Position numbers and translations under genes: made by a program
DNA from: Ascaris suum
Taxonomy: Eukaryota; Nematoda; Chromadorea; Rhabditida; Ascarididae
Assembly (NCBI GenBank): GCA_013433145.1
Contig: CM024170.1
Location: 2,499,459-2,563,458 of the forward strand
Direction: 5' to 3'
Length of the DNA stretch: 64,000 nt
The notes under the pieces: generated by a model
Database searches by the model: none
Told to the model about the DNA's origin: nothing
The model's input: only the letters and a program-made list of their open reading frames with translations
Shown: in pieces, positions 14,031 to 27,499 of the stretch
How positions within the stretch are numbered: the stretch's first letter is position 1
How the letters are laid out: every line of letters starts with the position of its first letter

Positions 14031-14570
14031 ATTCTCGTAACTATTGCACAAATAATTACTCTCAAACGTTCATTTAAGTCAAAAGGTGTTGATGAATTAC
14101 AGCGAGCAAAGATCACTGAAAATCAACACAACGAATGGCATATTACATTGAAATGCGTCTGTAATTATCCTTTTGGAAATCATATGAGAAAAAAAAAGAA
14201 GATGAGGATCGCCGAAGAGCGAAGAAAGCCAAGAAAACACGTCGAAAACATTACAGTTCTTCAGAATCTCTGCGCTAACGTGTTCAGATTCCTCTTAGAA
14301 TCTCAGAGTCCTCAAAGTTTCACGCAAATATTCGTTTTAAAAGAATCTCAACTAGAGATTCTGAAGCATCTCCGACTCTGCCTACATAGCACGAATTACA
14401 TTTTCTCCATAGATCCCTCAAGGTACGTAGCAGTTCTCGGTGGTTATAAATGGGACATAACTTCACTAGGCGAGGTCAGCCTAAAAATGCCAAAATTCAA
14501 TTGTTTTAATTTGAACATCCTTCTGAGACACCTTGAATTTTGCGACAACGCGAAGGAACAAGGTAGGTAA
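14031..14570 (+). CDS. Uninterrupted 179-codon frame of unknown function
   Basis: From the stop TAG at 14028 this frame runs 179 sense codons to TAA at 14568. In DNA this rich in A and T such a length is very unlikely by chance; it is the longest frame in the window not made of a simple repeat. The first in-frame ATG is at 14184 and would give 128 residues. These start with a strongly basic segment (R-K-K-K-K-M-R-I-A-E-E-R-R-K-P-R-K) followed by mixed, soluble-looking sequence with no clear membrane helix. It could be an internal or terminal exon, since GATGAATTACAG at 14102 is a possible acceptor in phase 0 and AAG|GTAGGT near the end is a possible donor. The local sequence repeats AGAATCTC in both orientations. 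I recognise no domain. It may also be a fragment of a mobile element. Confidence 0.4.
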   Translation: MLVTIAQIITLKRSFKSKGVDELQRAKITENQHNEWHITLKCVCNYPFGNHMRKKKKMRIAEERRKPRKHVENITVLQNLCANVFRFLLESQSPQSFTQIFVLKESQLEILKHLRLCLHSTNYIFSIDPSRYVAVLGGYKWDITSLGEVSLKMPKFNCFNLNILLRHLEFCDNAKEQGR

Positions 14571-17335
<2,765 letters not shown>

Positions 17336-18438
17336 TGCTCGCCGATTCATTTTAAATGAATAACAAATTGCACATCAATATCTTAAGTGATTTAAGCATT
17401 CATAGAAATCTTTGTTACAAACTCGATCGCTAAAAAAAAATGCAAAATCGAATGATTACTAAAATACACGAGATTTTATCAAGTAAAAATTGATTCATAA
17501 ATAGAGTTGTATTTCCCCAACTTCCCCATTCAATACAATTTCTTCCCGGCGGGCATATCAATGACATAAATAACTTCAGCGAGTAATTCGAAAAAATATC
17601 GTTGCAAATGTAGTTAGCTATAAATTATTTCGATATATTACTAGAAACAATGGTGATATCGTAAGTGCAACTCACTTGAAGATTCACTACTAATGTGATA
17701 TATTTTTCAATCATATTTTGATTTTGAAATATTAATGAGCAATAATATTCAATTCATATTCGCCTAAAAGAATTTGAAATGTTAGCGTCAATTAACTCAT
17801 CGTAATCATACTTGAGAATTGAATAACGTTTTTCATATAGAAGCATTATTTCATATTTGAATATTTTTGCTAAGTAAAATTAGCATAATCGTTAAACATC
17901 TCAAATTAAATTATAAAAATTATTTAGCGCATTCAACTTTTTGCTTAAAATGCTCATTAGAGAGCATAACTTTCTATTATATACTTCCATCGATCTTCTA
18001 AAAATTATTAAGTAAGTCGAAATATCGCATTCCATAAATATTACAATACTAGTGATTAGCTTTTATCAGTATGCCAACGCATATAAAACAATTGTAACCA
18101 ATAGTTTATGAAATCAGCAAGTCAGAAAGTCTTACAATGTTGTGCTATTCACTCGGATGCTATCCAACTATCCTCTATAGTCCGGCGAAGAGAGGACAAT
18201 ATCCTTTTCCAGAAAATTTAAGGACGTTCTCAGTGGGAAATCTTTCTTGAATAGAATCTTTTCAATATAAGACCCTCCCCCTAACCCGCCTCCCCCGCCC
18301 TCCTTGAAACATATGGAAAATGCAAGATTAGATCTTTTTACTCAAGGAAATATGCATAGATATTATATATATACAGAATATTCCAATCGATAGATATGAT
18401 CAAATGAAATTTACGCATCGATTGCAATATAAACTGAC

Positions 18439-18633
18439 CAAGATCGGAAGAGCTGTCAAAGGAGGCTAATCGATAGACAACTTTAGCACAATGCACACCA
18501 TTCCCGGCGGGTACAGCTTCCAATTTCCGACGCATAGCAAGATGCTCGGCTGGTTGTGTACCACCAATTGGTGAGATTTTACGACCGTGTTGTTGACAGG
18601 CGGCTGTCGTTTGTGGACTTGCACCTCCACTCA
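18439..18633 (-). CDS. Best - strand exon candidate, unknown protein
   Basis: A 195-nt segment sits between a strong acceptor (GTTTATAATTTCAG) and donor TTG|GTCAGT, open in one frame in phase 1 at both ends. It reads S-G-G-A-S-P-Q-T-T-A-A-C-Q-Q-H-G-R-K, then E-H-L-A-M-R-R-K-L-E-A-V-P-A-G-N-G and C-A-K-V-V-Y-R-L-A-S-F-D-S-S-S-D-L. The patch is clearly GC-richer than its surroundings. The first part is low-complexity and polar, the second more structured. I do not recognise the family. Shorter + strand frames also exist here but are interrupted. Confidence 0.45.
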
Positions 18634-20004
18634 CTGAAATTATAAACACATGCACATCCAATCACTGCAATTTCTTCATATATGGTGATTACCCTCGGGT
18701 GTTTCCAAGTCTTCGAAAAGATTTAAACATTTGCGGAAGATCTAACTTCCGCTAGAGAATCAATGAAGCTGCAACTATGAAATGTGAAGTAAATGATGCA
18801 AACTAGCGCTATCGTACACTGGAATTTATCCAATAATTTTGAAAACAACTGAATTAATCCAAAAGCGCCCAAACATTCGTGTGTATTTTACATCTGTTGG
18901 GTGTGAGAAAAAAAAAAATGAATCAAGAATTTCAGCGAACGGCCCAAAACACCTAAAATATGGATGGAAAATCTATTATTTGTTGATCACTTGCTAAAGT
19001 CGCTAGAGTGAAGAACGGTACTACAAAAAGCACATAATGCCTTAACCCTTTTGGCGTGCTTTCCTAGTTATGTTTCATTGAATTGCGCTTAGCTGATAAG
19101 AGTAGATGCTTTTTCTTATATAAATTTTGATATATTCTATGAATATTACAGAAAAACATTTTTGGAAGAACATAAGGTAAACGCCTATTTTAATTTTAAG
19201 ATAAAAGCTTGAAACGAGAAAGAAATGTGCTACCTCACTTAGCAGCTGTTTTACAATGGGAATAGTCGTTGACCTCAAAATTACACAAAAAAAATCCGCA
19301 TTTAAACAAATTTCTAATATTTATTGAAGTTGATCACACCTACGAAAACATCGGATCGTTTTGACGATAACAAAATAGTGTTTAGCGAATATATAGCAGA
19401 TCATCTGAGTAGATTCTACCTGGTTTTCCTGACTACAGCAAATTTAAATTCAACGCTCCAATTTGCCTATCCCATCGAGACTATGAAAAATACGAAGTAA
19501 CACAATGATGAAAATAATTTTGATGCGATCAAAGAAAAAACTAAAGGAAAAGTCAATTCGGCTTATAATTTGAGATAACTTATTGCCGTCACATCTCTAC
19601 TTTTAATTAACATCACCGTCTCGTAGAACTTTCGATTAACCTATGTCTTCACTCTGTATCTTCGATAGAACCTTCTATCATGCAAAAGTTTCAAGTCCTC
19701 GAGCTCTAGCTACGCATACTCGAGCTTCCTCCTATGAGTCTTCAAAGTACCCAAGAAGCAATTTCAATTTTTCTAATTGAATAGATCTAATAGTATTTTT
19801 ATATGATTTCCTTTTAGATCGTTGACGTTCATCAATGCACTTTTTGATGATCGGATATATGATCACAATCGGCAATAATGAGCATTACTGGTTAGGAGGA
19901 GATGTTTTTCAATATTTCCGCCCCTGCGTCTTCAAAGATATTCAAGTATCTCGTAATTGTGCCACATTTTCATCAATATATACACTATCTTCGATTATAT
20001 TTAT

Positions 20005-20199
20005 TTACAACTTCACCCCTCTAATAGGAAAAATTCCCCCAAATCGATAATGTCGACGTGTGTATAAGTGCAAGTCATCATTGTCCAACCAGCTTGATGA
20101 ACGTATGACATCAATAAAATGCGTTTGCAAATAATTCCATGACGTCATATTTTGCGGTGGACTATTTTTATCCACCTCAGACTTAGACGATAACCATCG
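20005..20199 (-). CDS. Coding-like 64-codon frame
   Basis: The - strand reads S-E-V-D-K-N-S-P-P-Q-N-M-T-S-W-N-Y-L-Q and later S-S-S-W-L-D-N-D-D-L-H-L-Y-T-R-R-H-Y-R-F, ending F-P-I-R-G-V-K-L and TAA. Composition is protein-like, and AAGTT|GTAAAT at the end could be a donor. Frames of this length also occur by chance in the window. A perfect CRE palindrome TGACGTCA sits inside at 20140. No family recognised. Confidence 0.28.
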   Translation of the reverse strand, partial: RWLSSKSEVDKNSPPQNMTSWNYLQTHFIDVIRSSSWLDNDDLHLYTRRHYRFGGIFPIRGVKL

Positions 20200-22200
20200 T
20201 TATAAGCCTGCTATGATTGTTGGGATTAAGGAAAAATCAGATGTGTTGCGTTAAGTGCGCAGTAGAAAAACTAATGGCATCAAAAATAAAAAATAAAAAA
20301 AAAACAATCGGAAATGAGGCTGTCCGCCTTAGTTCATTCGTTCATCATTCGGTTCGGTAATCGAAATATCGGGGGTTCGCTCCCATACAATCTACCAATG
20401 AAGTTCTCATTGAATATTAGATGATGGTAATCCCTTGAAACTTAGCCAGATTTGAAACGATAAACAATAATAGATGACATTCATCATGTAGATGGAAAAA
20501 AAAAAGAAAACATTGCATTATTTATAATTTGATGAGATTTGATGATGAATTTAAGCGTTTCTGATATTTTCAACTTCATTGCGACATATTTGGAGCATAC
20601 AATTCATTTAGAATTGCTCATTATTGAATTATTCATCGATTTAATGCCATAATTTTTTTTCTTTGCTATTAAACAAACGCTTATTTTGTTTGTTGTGTAA
20701 AATGAAAAGATTTATTCAGCTCAGTTATAAGATTAGTTTTTTTTTTTCCTTACTTTCTTCATGGTCAGAGAAAAAGTTTCGAGAATTGTAGAGGTGATCT
20801 TTGCTTGATCGAACGATGAAGAATAGCAAATAAGTTCATTAATGTACGGTCATCGTTCATATTTTTCCTCATCGATGAGCGATTATAGCCAATAAACTTA
20901 ACGATGCATTCGAAAATCAACGAAATATCCATTAGCTTATCTCTCATAAATTTATGCACATTTGATGGTAACAAAATTTCAGCAAAAAGTTTTCAATATG
21001 ATCGAAGATAACGAATTGTCTATTTCAACTCATTTCAACAATAGCCCCATGACCAGTCGCCTAAGTCTCTCACGACGGAAACAACCCAACATAAATGTTT
21101 AATGAGCCAAAGCATTACTAATTGAACTCTCTCAAATATAAGAGCTTAAAATAATTCAATGTGGCATTTATTGAGGGTTTTTTTTAAATTTCAAAAAAAA
21201 GTCTAATGTTATAAGATAGTTAAAAAAACAATTCTAAACTACGATATATTCGAGCTAAGAAAAACAGCAACAAACAAAATAGAGATAATCGAAAGAAAAC
21301 AGCTCAAATTCCAATGAGAGAATTCATCACTTATAATGAATACTCAAGAAATGGCTACCTACCAGATAGAAAAATCACTCAGCACTAACATACAAGAGGA
21401 AATTGTGAATTAAATATGAAATGACACTGAAATAAAAAAAAAATTGATCCACTTCAATTCAATCTATTTGCTCATTCAAACGATAGGCGCGAATTCTTAT
21501 CGCACTTAAAAGAAACCAAGGCAGCAGTGAGGCATCGATTTGGCTCCCCATTCATTGGTTGCTTCTTCAAAATCAAAAGGACCTAGGACCTATGTACTCA
21601 ATAAATTTCATCGACACAACTTCCCTCGTTCACTAGTTGAAACTATGGCAGACACCAACAAACAGACATGCGCACAAATAGACGATAATACAGACATACG
21701 CAGACATGCTCACACATATATACTAGTTTTGATACAGCACATTAAATGTTAGCACAATGAATTTTGATGTAGATTGCGCCAGGGGAGCATACGAAATATG
21801 GGTTGATCAATCAAAAAGCACAATTTGAACATTCATAAGAAGAGCCGAAAACATTTGCGAGAAGAAATCATTTCCATTTTTATTTCCCCACAAAGAAGAT
21901 CCTTTTCTCAATACTTCCCTCAAAAAAAAAATTTTTTTTTCAAATCTGCATAAGAATCTTATTAGTCATCACACGGGAAATACTTCAATAATTTATTTCC
22001 TATATACTGCATAAAGAAGTGGAACTATATGTGAGCTTCAATTCTTGCTTCATTCTAAGCAGGCATGCAACAACCATCAAAAACAGATATCTGTCAACAA
22101 TTAAAGACAGCTTCTTTCAAGTAGATTTTCCTCCAACTATTACAGTTTGACCTCTGGCTGTCAATTCGGCTAAAAGTTAGATTCGCATTTGACCTCAAAT

Positions 22201-22359
22201 ATGTCACGATTATTCAAGTTGGACTTACCAGTTGAATTGAAGCAAACACCACCATCACCAGCCGAACGTCTTGAACGGCGTTCGGTGTCGTCGGTATGCC
22301 GCCGCACACCGCAGCATAGCCAATTTGCGGCACGTGAAAACGCCGTCGTGCTATGCTGA
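22201..22359 (+). CDS. GC-rich coding-like island, strand uncertain
   Basis: The + strand gives ATG to TGA, 52 codons, with P/S/R-rich sequence (V-E-L-K-Q-T-P-P-S-P-A-E-R-L-E-R-R-S) and a possible internal donor G|GTATGC near 22296. The - strand gives a 127-nt stretch (22229-22355) between acceptor TTTCCATATTCAG and a consensus donor GTAAGT, read F-S-R-A-A-N-W-L-C-C-G-V-R-R, phase 0 to 1. Base composition is close to half G+C with many CpG, unlike the flanks. One strand is probably a real exon; the family is unknown. Confidence 0.35.
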   Translation: MSRLFKLDLPVELKQTPPSPAERLERRSVSSVCRRTPQHSQFAARENAVVLC

Positions 22360-22399
22360 ATATGGAAATTTTTATTGATTTTTTTTTCCATAAAAATTT

Positions 22400-24099
22400 C
22401 CAACACAAAACGTAACAATTTCATTTTCAATAAATAAATATTAATACTCGAATTAAATCGTCAATTAAAAAAACATGAGAAAAAAAACATAATAAAAAAA
22501 TAAATAAAATAAATGATAATCAACGAATAAACGAATAAACGAATATAATAAAAATAAATAAACAAAAATAACGATAAACAAAAAAACAATAAATAAATGA
22601 GGGAAATCGAATTAAGAAAGGAGCGTTGCTTGTTCATCATTATCAAACGTTCTCGCAAAAAAAAAGACGAACATATGAATCAAGCGGATGTTATGACGCT
22701 ATTTTAGGCGCAATAGGATCACATAACTTTTTTCACTTAATCATTATAAGCAATACACGCTCAAAAGAAATTTAAAAAAAAACGAAAACTCTGAGAGTCA
22801 TCATCGCCTAGGAATTCAACAGTGTTCACATAGGTATTAAAATAACCAATACCCCTGAAACAGTAACTAGTATTGAATATTTGTAAGTCGTATAAAAAGA
22901 CTCTACAGAAAGTAAAAAAAAAGTAATATACATTCAAAAAAAGGCAAGTAATTAATTTTTTTTTAAACCTCCATACTAATAGGCGCCAGAGGAGCTGCAA
23001 TGATTGGATGCTCTTATAATTCCGATCAAGAATTTCATAAGATATTGGCAAATAGTAGAGTAGATAAAATAATATGACCATATTTTAACCGGTTCAATTG
23101 CTGATAATCTAATCGGAATAAGATGCATGCAAAAGATCTTTTAGCATCTTTAAATACCAATGGTTCTCTCTGAAATTCAGTCGAAAATATATCATCAGTA
23201 ACCAATAGTCAGCTTATGTCACACAATAAATCGAAAGAAAATTTTAACTAGTACAGTATTAATGGTTTTCCAATTGAAACTGTCGTAGAGACATAAAAAA
23301 CATAGATATGTCATTGCCGGATGGAAAGCGATGCTGAATCCAATATGCAGAAACGATATGCGCTTATGGAATCCGGCAATTTCGACCAAACTATTATTGT
23401 GAGCGAATGAGAAAGAATTAAAAAAATGAACAATAATTCGCAATCGTTTCATGCATTTAGATAAACTCTCTGATGCATTTGTTGACAGGTAAAATGTCTC
23501 AAACGTTGAGTACGCTTGATCTATTTCCACCTCTTCATACCGATAATACCTCAATTCCATGAATATGAGATTTGCCTACGATGCTCAATTTATCCCATTT
23601 CCTTATAATTACTCACTAGTAATGTTGTGTAATATATCGATTTACGTAATCAAATCTCAGCACACTGCATGCAATATCGAAGTTTTCCTCGCACTTACTA
23701 ACAGATTTTCTGCGATGTATATAGGGTAAGTTTTTTTTCGATTGTTTTGCTTTTCTGCACATTTTTAACCTATCGTTGATTCTTTAAAGGGTGCTCAATA
23801 CGGGCGAGTACTTATCTAGAATTCCCCCTCTCATTCGTTTATATCTCATTTGACTATCAAATACGTTTCCAAAAAAAACTTGGATTTCTTCGCGCCTTTT
23901 TCTTGATATTATGTTGACTAAAGCCACCAATGCATTCATAGTTTGATCGAATCGACGACTTCCACCACTTGCAGTATCATTTGAAAAATTTGCATTTCCC
24001 ATTTCAGCGGTAGAAGAATGGATGAAAAATTTATAAAAAATTAATGAATAAATGAATAAATAAATAAATAAATAAATAACTTACATATGCGCTTTTTGG

Positions 24100-24195
<96 letters not shown>

Positions 24196-25740
24196 TGCTG
24201 CTTAATCTAGATATTTGGATTACGAAATGAGAGGATAAAGGAAAAAAGACAAATTTAGCAACGAACCGAGACAATAATTTAAAACAAAAAATTGATGAGT
24301 AATTCGTTGCGAATTTTCTCATACTATTCTTTTTTCTTTATTTTCGATATTATCAGCGAAAATCAGCGATCATTTAACGTCATTTGTAATAATTTTCGAT
24401 GTAATTCATTAAGGAAAATTTTCGCTTTCATATAATATTTTGTATTACTATTTGTGAAATTAAAAAGTAAATAACGAAATTTCTTTCTATGCAATGTTGA
24501 CATAATAATGTTTATTATGAGTATAAGAGAATAAAAATTTCCTATAGCATAAATATTTGTGAGCGTAATTTAAAGTTGGCAACATTCCAAAAAAAAATTC
24601 ATCGATAAAATTCATAAACATCAAAATTGCAAATAATATGCCAAGCGTTTCAGATTAAACAAAAATAATAAATTATCCGATAACTTAAAAAATTTTTATC
24701 CAATCTTCAACTAATTGTTTTTTATGAAGAATGAAAAGGAAAAAAATTTTCTATGTCGTTAAGAATAAAGTTTAAAAAATTAGATAACGCTTAAAATGTA
24801 AACGAGTATACCACAAATGGAGAAGATTGAAGATGAGAGCCTAAAGTATAGAGGCGTCGATCAATGCCACATTTGAATGGACTAGGACAAGCGGCTGACG
24901 AGTTAGCAACCAAGCACCACAAACGTAATCATCGAATGTCGACAATTTCCGCTTAACAACTTATCTAATAAATACAACCTATCTATGTGTTAAGCATTTC
25001 TTAGCGCATTATTAACGCTTACCTACCCAAAACTTACCTATCCAAGTATTGAAATTTTCAAACAACACTAAACATTAAACATTTCCATAAGAATTTCGAT
25101 GTTGCGATAATTCTTGAAGCATTCTCTCAAGGGAAGCAAATGAAAAACCTAATCACGTCGATGCTCTTTCATATCCTCTGTACGAATTTTTTTAAACAAC
25201 TAGCAATTACTATAGATTAATGCTCGTGGCTATATGCCACGGATGTTTACATGACGTCATTCTAAATCAAAAAAAAAATGTTGAAACTGAGAAGAGAAAA
25301 AAGTAAGTAATTTTTATGCGTATTTTTATGCTTTTAGCGTGAAAAAAATGCGCATTTTGTTTTTTTTTTAAACATTGTTAAAGAGTAATTTAAGTCAATG
25401 AGTCCATAAAGAGAAGATATTCTCACAAGAGAGACACCGAAAAAAGTTTTGCTTTGGGCATGAAAATATACACCTACATGTAAGCGAAGCAGTCTTATTA
25501 AAATGATAGAAGCGGTGCTCCTTTCTGCATAGCTTAATGAGTCGATGAAAAAATCACATCATTCGGTGGATTTCTTACGATCAATTCGAGCAACATTTCC
25601 GCCTCTTCAAGTTGAAAACCTAAACGATTCACCTTATCATCTTATTCAAAAATTTCAAATGAAGAATGCTATATTAAAAAAAAAAAATTAAATTGCAAAA
25701 ATATTTATAGATATATTTTATTTATTTATTTATTTATTTA
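22400..25740. other. Non-coding AT-rich stretch with - strand frames
   Basis: - strand frames at 22761-23081 and 23219-23560 (106 and 113 codons) are long for this composition. In another frame ATTTTCGACTGAATTTCAG at 23175 precedes a coding-like run (V-F-K-D-A-K-R-S-F-A-C-I-L-F-R-L-D-Y) of about 44 codons. I could not link these into a gene. The rest is simple repeat and AT-rich filler. Confidence 0.3.
24100..24187. repeat. (TA)n microsatellite next to (AAAT)n
   Basis: About 87 bp of TA, preceded at 24040-24080 by an AATA tetranucleotide run. Confidence 0.97.
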
Positions 25741-25746
25741 TTTATT

Positions 25747-26148
25747 TTAATCAATAAAGCATTCATTACGAATAAATGTCTCTTCATATCGCCTTGCACT
25801 TCCGCTTAGATGAAATTGTAATCGATTTAACGTTATTCCACTCAAGAAGACAGCTCTAACTTGATGCATCGTCCCGAAGAGGCCCCTGCTTGGAGTGACA
25901 TGGTAGGACGAAGCCAAAGAGTCTGATGGGAGCTCTCTCAAAACCGATGGCGCACTAAGCAATACTAAAGAATGAATCTTATAGACATATATATATGATG
26001 TGCTATTATAACAGCATCCTTGAGGGATGATCATAATCGTCTCAGGGAGTCCATTTCTTGAAAAATGACAAATATAGAGAAAATGTAAATCCATTTTCCA
26101 AGAGCAAAAAAAAAAACAAAAACAAAAACAAAAAAACAAGTCGTCCAA
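25747..26148 (-). CDS. 133-codon - strand frame, possibly containing an exon
   Basis: The C-terminal two thirds reads like protein (S-A-P-S-V-L-R-E-L-P-S-D-S-L-A-S-S-Y-H-V, later Y-E-E-T-F-I-R-N-E-C-F-I-D) and stops at TAA, followed at once by repeated AATAAA units that could serve as polyadenylation signals or are simply the TTTA repeat there. The N-terminal part is a poly-K/F artefact of A/T runs. An acceptor (AGATTCATTCTTTAG near 25966) precedes the good part, and an internal CAA|GTTAGA could be a donor. No family recognised. Confidence 0.3.
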   Translation of the reverse strand: MDDLFFCFCFCFFFCSWKMDLHFLYICHFSRNGLPETIMIIPQGCCYNSTSYIYVYKIHSLVLLSAPSVLRELPSDSLASSYHVTPSRGLFGTMHQVRAVFLSGITLNRLQFHLSGSARRYEETFIRNECFID

Positions 26149-26384
26149 CTTTTAGTAGAGCATAGCTACGATGCTATACTCCATTAGTCATATCATTATA
26201 TTAGCCAATAAAGCGGAAAATCAATCGATATGGAGAAATTTTTGCGACATTCAACATTACTTTACTTATGTTACGATGAACGTCGAATGGAGTATTTTTC
26301 TGCTGATCGAAATTTCGAGAATCGTTTCAAAACAGAGGGAAAATATCGAAAATTCAAAGAAAAAATCAATATTTGGCTGATATA

Positions 26385-26497
26385 AATGAATAAATAAATA
26401 AATAAGTAAATAAATGAATACATAAATAAACAAATAAATAAACGAATAAATAAATAAATATAAAAATAAATTAAGTAAATAAATAAATATCGCGTAT
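26385..26497. repeat. (AAAT)n-like tetranucleotide tract
   Basis: Imperfect AATA/AATG/AACA units. It produces apparent Y-L-F-I repeat frames on the - strand, which I reject as genes. A shorter pure (TTTA)n run lies at 25719-25750. Confidence 0.9.
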
Positions 26498-26825
26498 ATT
26501 TTTCTACGCAAGAAAGGAAGATAGAAATAGCGAACGATAAAAATTCAAGATTAACGTAATTTTCGAGGCGAACTTCTCGCAACAAATGAACAACAGCAAA
26601 TCGACAAGAAAACTGCGTCCATTAAGCATCTTTGTTCATTTCTTTTTCATTTTTGTGTTGCATTCTTCAATTGCACTCTCTTCAAACGTTTAGTTCGCAT
26701 TCTTTTTTCCCTCACAAACAAATGATATAGATAGAAATTGATTTATGCAAAAAAAGATATTATAGAATCTATGAGCTAAAAAGAAATTTAAACACAAGAA
26801 AACTATTTCTCAACTATTTTCCAAC

Positions 26826-26942
<117 letters not shown>

Positions 26943-27088
26943 ACAACTCCGTTCGTAAAACGTAATGGTTGCATTACAGAATTTTGAAGAGATCAATGAA
27001 AGTCGGCAGATGGCTAACAACAAAACAACGTGTGAGTGTATAGTTGAAGTTAATTGGCAACGTAATTATAGTGGTATTAATGAAGTGA

Positions 27089-27400
27089 ATAAGACTGAAT
27101 TGCGATATTTTTTGGTTTAGATGTTGGAGAAAAAAAAATAAGCATTTTTCCGGAGAAGTGCAGTTCAAGATTGTTCACAAATCCACAAGAACTCATACTG
27201 CAATTGGAAATTATATGTGTAATATTTGCAGAATTATTATTTATCAAAGAACATCATTCCAATATCATGCCGTCGATCAGTTTAATCAGTGGTATCTTTC
27301 AGAAACGTTAGGGATTGAGAGGGCGGATCTGTCACTATCTAAGCTGTCTGTTTTGAGCATAATGGCATATGTTCATGTTGGTATTGGCAAAATAAACTGA
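27089..27400 (+). pseudogene. Degenerate C2H2 zinc-finger protein fragment
   Basis: A 103-codon frame ends at TGA 27398-27400. Its middle reads H-F-S-G-E-V-Q-F-K-I-V-H-K-S-T-R-T-H-T and then G-N-Y-M-C-N-I-C, followed 16 residues later by Q-Y-H. That is the layout of one C2H2 finger tail, the inter-finger linker and a second finger. The linker has lost the usual G-E-K-P, and the second finger lacks its final zinc-binding histidine (H-A-V-D-Q instead of H-x3-H). C2H2 proteins bind DNA or RNA in the nucleus; this copy probably does not fold as a normal finger. The frame is open, so a diverged working gene is possible, but relic is likelier. It lies just after the (TA)n tract at 26828. Confidence 0.4.
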
Positions 27401-27499
27401 TTAAAGTGAATTGAACTGAAATAAATTGAATTGAATTAAATTAAGGTAGAAATATATAGAATTGACATCTATTTATTTACTTATTTAATTTTTCTTTTA

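Noticed and set aside
20140..20147. Perfect CRE palindromes here and at 25252-25259
   Set aside because: Eight-base matches are expected occasionally; neither is next to a supported promoter.
20311..20400. tRNA-like segment with GGGGGTTCGCTCCC
   Set aside because: The T-loop lacks the invariant A, the T-stem does not pair fully and no acceptor stem or anticodon arm can be drawn.
26266..26585. Hydrophobic - strand frames rich in Y-L-F-I
   Set aside because: Translations of the AAAT tetranucleotide tract.
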